DNA from: Ichthyophonus hoferi
Taxonomy: Eukaryota; Opisthokonta; Ichthyosporea; Ichthyophonida; Ichthyophonidae
DNA: 11,569 nucleotides
NCBI GenBank assembly: GCA_002751075.1
Contig: NAOQ01001074.1
Location: 4,058-15,626 of the forward strand
Direction: 5' to 3'
The position numbers and the translations under genes were made by a program. Every line of letters starts with the position of its first letter. Positions within the stretch are counted from its first letter, which is position 1. Below are positions 7,659 to 11,569 of the stretch, piece by piece. The notes beneath the pieces were generated by a model. That model worked only from the letters and a program-made list of their open reading frames with translations, made no database searches and was not told the origin of the DNA.

Positions 7659-7772
7659 CTGGCAGGTAGAAATGAGAGCAAGATGACAAGACTCAATGAC
7701 CAGCTGGCTGTTTCATTGTCATTGGTGTACAGAAAAGTGTTGATTAATTTAACAAACTCCTTAACCAACTCT
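7659..7772 (-). CDS. Candidate internal exon (114 bp, phase 2/2), unknown host protein
   Basis: On the minus strand a good acceptor (TTTTTGCCTTGCAG) precedes an open 114-base stretch that ends CCTGCCAG before a strong donor, GTAGGT. Entering in phase 2 gives 37 full codons without a stop and leaves in phase 2, so the exon is symmetric. The peptide starts ELVKEFVKLINTFLYTND and ends SLSLVILLSFLPA. It looks alpha-helical and amphipathic, as in HEAT/armadillo-type repeat proteins, but I do not recognise the protein. A candidate upstream exon at about 7815-7860 does not join in frame, so the gene model is incomplete. The GC content is above that of the flanks. It could be a real host exon, a pseudogene, or a lucky coincidence of splice-like sites. 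Confidence 0.35.
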
Positions 7773-8259
7773 CTGCAAGGCAAAAAGATGTTGGTCACCT
7801 GACCATCCTCACCAGTTATTGGGCATAGAAACAAGGCTAGTTATAATTGGATCCTTCCTAAATAAGATTAAGTAATATACATAGGTATATTATATATATG
7901 GAGATATTAAAATCTATGGTATAGTGTATCATACACACAATACCTACCCTTATACACCCCTTTCTATCTTCTTATATAGCCCTAGTAGGTAAACCCAGGT
8001 CTTAGTATCAGGTATCACGTGTATCTGGACCATGTCATCCAACAGTTGACTGGCTACTGTATTGTCGACTATTATAGGCCCCTGTACACATTTAGTCATA
8101 TTAATAATAAAATGGGAAGATTATTGGCTTATAGTCATAAGTGTGGTATGTTGTGGTTGATGAACAGTCATGTAATAGGTGTACAAGCTATGGCTTACAG
8201 ATTGGCATATATTAATATATACATAATAGAGATAGATAGAAGAAAGAATATGATATAGC
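7773..8259. other. AT-rich stretch, no gene supported
   Basis: A 79-codon plus-strand frame exists at 8019-8258 but has no recognisable motif and runs into a simple repeat, so I read it as chance. Small palindromes occur, such as GTGTATCATACAC at 7924-7936. If 7659-7772 is an exon, much of this is intron. Confidence 0.4.
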
Positions 8260-8546
8260 GAATGAGGGGATAGATAGATAATATATATATATAGCTATAG
8301 CATCCTGCCTGTTTTAATCATATCTTAAACCCTGTAACCCCTTTGCCATACTAATGGTCTATACTATAATAAGCCAATCAACTACCTGTTTTAGTATAAG
8401 GTGGATGGATAGATATCTAATGGATATATAGCTATTACATCCTGCCTGTTTTAATCATATCTGAAATCCTGTAACCCTCTACCATACTAATGGTCTATAC
8501 GGCAATAAACCAATCAACTACCTGTATTAGCATAAGGTGGATGGAT
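8260..8546. repeat. Two-copy tandem repeat, unit about 137 bp
   Basis: The block from ATAGCTAT at 8291 recurs from 8428, a spacing of 137 bp. Shared stretches include CATCCTGCCTGTTTTAATCA, CCATACTAATGGTCTATAC, CCAATCAACTACCTGT and TAAGGTGGATGGAT. A one-base length difference appears near the end. The GATAGATA-rich lead-in before the first copy resembles the junction between copies, so the first unit probably starts near 8260. No coding content or known repeat family is recognised. Confidence 0.85.
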
Positions 8547-8630
8547 TGGCTAGTGGGCCTCTCTGCCCTCCTCACTTAATTCAACACAGAGACAGCTTTA
8601 ACTATTGGGTTGTGGTTGTGGGTTCCTGCA
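8547..8630. other. Short unique stretch, nothing recognised
   Basis: Slightly higher GC than its flanks, but no frame or motif could be assigned. Confidence 0.4.
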
Positions 8631-8870
8631 ATTAGAATATAGTACATAAAATATAGGATATAATATATGGTATAAGGTTTAGACTAGAATATGGGATATA
8701 AAATATACTATGTAGTATATAAGATGCAGGATATAGGATATATATATATATAGGATATAAGATATAAGATATAGGATATATATAGTATAAGATATATAAT
8801 ATAAAATGTGGAATATAAAATACAGGGTATAAAATTTAAAATATAAGATATAGGATATATCTATTACATT
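8631..8870. repeat. GATATA/GGATATAA-type cryptic simple repeat
   Basis: The plus strand is built of variants of TATAGGATATAAGATA over about 240 bp, with no exact fixed period that I can see. On the minus strand this gives a tyrosine- and isoleucine-rich 73-codon frame that is only a by-product of the repeat. Confidence 0.8.
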
Positions 8871-9340
8871 TGTCATATGTTTATAAACACATACATACAT
8901 TATACTATATATATACCTATCTCTCTATGTATAACAATATGCAATAGCTAGCCTACCCTGCATACATTAGCCTTATTAGTACTCTGACTGCCTCCCTCTC
9001 ATTAGTCAGTTGTTTTAACAGACTATTGTAAATAGTGGTAGTTGCAGTTATATGATTAGCGGCCCTCATGACTGGCAATGCATGTATTTCCCCTTGTAAT
9101 TCATGATTATGGGCCAATAAGGAATCTAAGGAAGTGTGGGCAGTCCAGTCAGTCTTGATTTCTGTCTATATAGAGATAGAGACATATGTGTATCAGTCCA
9201 CATGTATATATTGTATATTATAGGTATATTGTATATTAGAGGTAGAGGTATATGTGTATGTAGATGTATGCATAGACGTATATATAAATGTAGGTAGGTG
9301 GGCATATGTATGAAGGGAGTACTACCATGTGATACCAGTG
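8871..9340. other. Non-coding stretch with TATG-rich simple sequence
   Basis: No gene is seen. About 9160-9310 is rich in TATATA, GTATAT and ATGTAG steps, a cryptic simple repeat. The rest is unique AT-rich DNA. Confidence 0.5.
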
Positions 9341-9349
9341 CCCACTTCC

Positions 9350-9541
9350 ATCAGAGTCTTACAGATTGTTTCCACCAATGAATGGCCCCCTTTACCTCCA
9401 GGTTACTAAACACTTTGGGGTTTCCTTTTACCCCAGCCTCAAGCATAGGGGAGGTCAATGAGTGCTGTTGGGCATGATATACATAGTTACCAAGGCACTG
9501 TATACAGTGAGGGTGGGTGTGAGGTTATGGTCCTTCATGGC
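9350..9541 (-). other. Second coding-like frame overlapping the PPR-like frame
   Basis: A minus-strand frame, different from that at 9455-9649, is open for about 60 codons and contains TSPMLEAGVKGNPKVFSNLE and AIHWWKQ. It looks protein-like and partly overlaps the end of the PPR-like frame, as would be seen if a coding sequence had shifted frame or if an intron lies between. A possible donor (CCTTG, GTAACT) at about 9487-9497 lies at the crossover. I do not recognise this part. Confidence 0.2.
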
Positions 9542-9649
9542 TACTAGAGTATTAATTGCCTCCTCCATGGGGCGATCATTCTTAGCCAGTACCCTCAGAT
9601 AAATATCATAGCATACAGCTTCTGGAGGGGTGTGAATCTCATGCCTCCT
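9455..9649 (-). CDS. PPR-like partial coding frame (host gene exon or pseudogene)
   Basis: A stop-to-stop frame of 64 codons on the minus strand, without a start codon of its own. Residues 12-57 fit one pentatricopeptide repeat and the start of the next: V12, Y14, A22-N24, E29-E30-A31, M38, P45, then V49-Y50 and L53. The Tyr-to-Tyr spacing is 36, close to the 35 of the family. Key stretches are YLRVLAKNDRPMEEA and LTPTLTVYSALVTMY. PPR proteins bind organelle RNA, mostly in mitochondria or plastids, and occur in all eukaryotes. Upstream on the same strand, 9677-9838 also looks coding. The region is GC-richer than its surroundings. No exon borders are certain, so it may be a pseudogene or a chance match to a loose motif. 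Confidence 0.35.
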   Translation of the reverse strand, partial: RRHEIHTPPEAVCYDIYLRVLAKNDRPMEEAINTLVAMKDHNLTPTLTVYSALVTMYIMPNSTH

Positions 9650-9676
9650 TTACAGCACATGATGCTTTAGTGTTGG

Positions 9677-9838
9677 CTAATAGTTGGGCGGCCCCATCTG
9701 GCAGCATAGAAAGTCTTTTTGCACTTCATTGGGCGAAGCTAGATCCAATAATATCATGTTATTCACACGAGTCTCAAATTCATTTGAGGTCAATGGCATA
9801 GACTGCTTTAGGTCTAATGGCTGGACGGTTCTGATGGA
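9677..9838 (-). CDS. Coding-like frame upstream of the PPR-like frame
   Basis: A stop-to-stop frame of 53 codons containing PLTSNEFETRVNNMILLDLA and NEVQKDFL, in the same higher-GC island as the PPR-like frame just downstream. A neighbouring frame near 9690-9710 gives SMLPDGAAQLLANTKAS, so the coding sense seems to continue in another frame, which suggests decay or a missed intron. No domain is recognised. I group it with 9455-9649 as remnants of one minus-strand gene. Confidence 0.2.
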   Translation of the reverse strand, partial: SIRTVQPLDLKQSMPLTSNEFETRVNNMILLDLASPNEVQKDFLCCQMGPPNY

Positions 9839-9839
9839 T

Positions 9840-10285
9840 TAGCAATTATACCTAGGCATATTGACCAATTGTTCTATCCTAACTGAATCAAGCAGTATTT
9901 ATAAACCTATTGAAGCCTATAGCCCATAGTTTATGTCTATTATAATTAATTAGCAATTATTATTATATAACATAACCTATTCCTATTACTTATTATATTA
10001 TATAACCACCCCATGCAAATCATTTTCATAAATGACGTTTGCCCAGAGCAAGATGTCTACATCTCTTTACCTATTGCAACATATCTATATATCTCTACAT
10101 GCAACATGCGCATCTCTGTGTGTGTATGTGCGTTGTTCATGTACAGTTAATGCTGACCAAATCAGCATATGTGGGTGGGGGTACAGTGGTAATGTGTATA
10201 TATAGATAGTAACAAAGTGAGTAAGGACACCACTGACAATCAATTGTGGCAATATAATACAACAATGAGACAAACTACAAAGCAA
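9840..10285. other. AT-rich stretch, no gene supported
   Basis: Mostly TATTA-type sequence to about 10010, then a unique stretch with a short GT-rich tract near 10117-10131. A 66-codon minus-strand frame at 10085-10285 has no motif and is read as chance. Confidence 0.45.
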
Positions 10286-10289
10286 TCAC

Positions 10290-10479
10290 CTGTGGACCCA
10301 TCGCTGATATTAAGAGTTAATAGGAAGTTATCTGCCTGTCTGTGGCCTCTAGCTGGTCTGCTAGTATAAGGTAGACAAGGGGGAAGAATGCAACAGCCTG
10401 CCACACCAACCCCTCTCCACTGTTTGTTCACACCCAGTACAGATCCATGGTCTAATAAGGTGTAGTATGGTATAGCATG
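10290..10479 (-). CDS. Coding-like frame ending at a possible splice donor
   Basis: An open minus-strand frame of 63 codons ends GGGTCCACAG just before GTGATT, a plausible donor (phase 1). The first part reads PYYTLLDHGSVLGVNKQW, followed by a cysteine/proline- and arginine-rich stretch and NFLLTLNISDGSTG. GC is near half here against about a third around it, which favours former or present coding use. No acceptor stands out at the other end; one possibility is AACAAACAG near 10420. The product is not recognised. Confidence 0.2.
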
Positions 10480-10511
10480 TTATAGGTGCCATATGGGTAG
10501 AATTTTATTGT

Positions 10512-10545
10512 TAGTATACTAGATCTAGACACGATCTATATACTA
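10512..10545. repeat. Near-perfect hairpin
   Basis: TAGTATACTAGATC, a 7-base loop, then GATCTATATACTA. The arms pair over 13 bases with one extra base in the left arm. No T-run follows, so there is no reason to call a terminator. Confidence 0.6.
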
Positions 10546-10822
10546 TATTAATTATTCCCATAGGTTAAGTATGTAAACAGTACATTGAAGATCTGGATCT
10601 ACACATGGCTTGGCCACGACTCACCTTCATTGGCTGATGAAAATAGTATAAATTTTATATACTGATAATAGGTGTGCTAATTTAAACGTAACTATTCCCA
10701 CTGGTCTGGTCTTTATTGGCGCTTACACAATCCCATAGAACCATAATAAGTAATAATATTGAATGCAGCATAAAAATATAATATATATACCATACAATAT
10801 AGGTATAATCTATACTCTAGCA

Positions 10823-10854
10823 TAATCTACATAGTGTATACAATATGTAGATTA
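10823..10854. repeat. Perfect hairpin, 11-bp arms
   Basis: TAATCTACATA (10823-10833), a 10-base loop GTGTATACAA, then TATGTAGATTA (10844-10854). The stem extends by GCA/TGC (10820-10822 and 10856-10858) if one A bulges. The loop itself contains the partial palindrome GTATAC. Confidence 0.75.
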
Positions 10855-11052
10855 ATGCAAGTCAGTTTCCCCATGGGCGGCTAGCTGTATTAATATTCTG
10901 TCTGTGTTACTACTTGTATCTATAGGCGTAACTATTGAAGGTCCTATCTGTTCAGCAACATCTATTGTTTTATTACTTGTGCTTTTATCCACTTATGATG
11001 ATTGTCCTTCCCTATAGATACCTACATCTATAGGTGAAGGATTGGTAAAGGG
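10852..11052 (-). pseudogene. Coding-like stretch with one interruption, unrecognised
   Basis: One minus-strand frame spans 66 codons with a single TAA, at about residue 20, and ends in TAA at 10852-10854. It reads like a protein: SPIDVGIYREGQSS before the stop, then VDKSTSNKTIDVAEQIGPSI and DRILIQLAAHGETDLH after it. The short PSPID and TPID stretches on the two sides resemble each other. An intron ending near the stop (CATCATAAG) could also explain it. It lies on the same strand as the exon candidate at 11208-11286. No domain is recognised, and chance remains possible. Confidence 0.2.
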
Positions 11053-11207
11053 TTAATTAAAGTGGTTATTTTGCCAAGAATACCTTCAATTAAAAGTTGG
11101 AAGACTATTGGTAACTAATATTACTACACTGAGCCTCATGGGCCTCCAATCCTCTAATCAGATCCTTTTCAAATAGATCTTCATCCAGCTAATAATTTGT
11201 CTTGTAC

Positions 11208-11286
11208 CTGTAGTACCATAAAATGTAAGTGCTATGAGCACTGCATCATAGCGAGTAGGATAGGTCAGAGTAGGGTAGTATAAGGC
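11208..11286 (-). CDS. Candidate internal exon (79 bp, phase 0 in, phase 1 out)
   Basis: The minus strand has a good acceptor (ATTCCCATTTTTCAACAG), an open 79-base stretch, then donor GTACAAG after ACTACAG. Only one of the three frames is open across it, giving ALYYPTLTYPTRYDAVLIAL then TFYGTTG. The peptide is rich in Tyr, Thr and Pro with a hydrophobic core, as a secreted or beta-sandwich domain might be, but no family is recognised. The frame at 11389-11568 lies upstream on the same strand and also looks like an extracellular-type sequence. A phase-0 donor to join them is not obvious. Confidence is limited because the exon is short. Confidence 0.3.
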
Positions 11287-11388
11287 CTGTTGAAAAATGG
11301 GAATATTAAATATAATGGGTGTTAGGTAAAGTATGTGGACCAATAGATGTGACTATAGATGAGTGAATCAAAAGAAGATTTTTAAAAA

Positions 11389-11568
11389 TCAATTAATAAT
11401 TATATTTAAACATAACAATATATAAGAAACTGTGCTAGCCTGTTGGTATTGAACACCACTGTTGGGATCTCCAATTGTTATGCTGGTGGAAGTTATTGAC
11501 GTCTGACCAGTATACGTAATTGCTGCCTGATTAGAATTGTCTGTAAAACTGTAAAACTCAATTGTTGT
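11389..11568 (-). CDS. Coding-like frame running off the window edge
   Basis: An open minus-strand frame of 59 codons enters from the right edge and ends in TGA at 11389-11391. The first 43 residues are rich in Ser, Thr, Asn, Gln and Ile (AAITYTGQTSITSTSITIG, then DPNSGVQYQQ), typical of a secreted or adhesive beta-rich domain. The last residues turn hydrophobic and AT-coded, so a splice donor probably lies near 11430-11450. Candidates are weak: a GC-type donor after CAACAG, or a GT after GGT. The product is not recognised. It may pair with the exon candidate at 11208-11286. Confidence 0.22.
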   Translation of the reverse strand, partial: TTIEFYSFTDNSNQAAITYTGQTSITSTSITIGDPNSGVQYQQASTVSYILLCLNIIIN

Positions 11569-11569
11569 G

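Noticed and set aside
8019-8258. 79-codon plus-strand frame
   Set aside because: No recognisable domain, an ordinary AT-rich composition and a run into simple repeat; not strong enough to call a gene.
8679-8900. 73-codon minus-strand frame rich in Tyr and Ile
   Set aside because: It is the translation of the GATATA-type simple repeat and shows the same short period, not a protein pattern.
10613-10700. Minus-strand donor-like AAG/GTGAGT at about 10616-10624 with a short open stretch before it
   Set aside because: The donor matches well, but the stretch before it is very short, AT-rich and lacks a convincing acceptor, so no exon was called.
1-11569. tRNA, rRNA or other structured RNA genes
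   Set aside because: No B-box-like GGTTCGA with a matching cloverleaf and no rRNA-like stretch was seen on either strand by eye.

Overview
This is AT-rich, repeat-rich, intron-style DNA of a eukaryote. There is no bacterial gene packing, no long open reading frame and no operon. Instead the window holds retrotransposon fossils, TAA-type tandem arrays, TATA-rich simple sequence and a few short islands that look like spliced exons. The host group cannot be named from this sequence: an animal, plant, fungus or protist with an AT-rich genome would all fit.

Layout. 1-1700: mostly featureless AT-rich DNA, with one 87-codon frame and an imperfect inverted repeat whose two arms both look coding-like. 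About 1700-4500 (possibly to 5203): a worn Ty1/copia retrotransposon on the minus strand, with recognisable gag, pre-integrase, integrase, reverse transcriptase and post-RT parts in normal order. 4716-4916: a degenerate TAA array inside its 5' part. 5057-5203 and 6643-6785: two direct LTR-like repeats of about 145 bp, each starting TGAAT and ending ATTCA. Between them lie two copia integrase fragments in opposite orientation, about 5204-6215 (minus) and 6345-6642 (plus), arranged head to head. 6904-7242: a plus-strand coding-like fossil that ends where a second, 400-bp TAA array begins. That array contains a hidden 47-bp period.

7640-11569: AT-rich DNA with a 137-bp tandem duplication, a GATATA-type satellite tract, two good hairpins and, on the minus strand, several islands of higher GC with protein-like reading frames. 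The best are a 114-bp phase-2/phase-2 exon candidate at 7659-7772, a pentatricopeptide-repeat-like frame at 9455-9649, and a 79-bp exon candidate at 11208-11286. They could be exons of one or more minus-strand host genes or pseudogenes, but I cannot join them into a confirmed gene.

No tRNA, rRNA, CRISPR or intact gene was found. Many short frames are expected by chance at this base composition, so calls that rest on an open frame alone carry low confidence.
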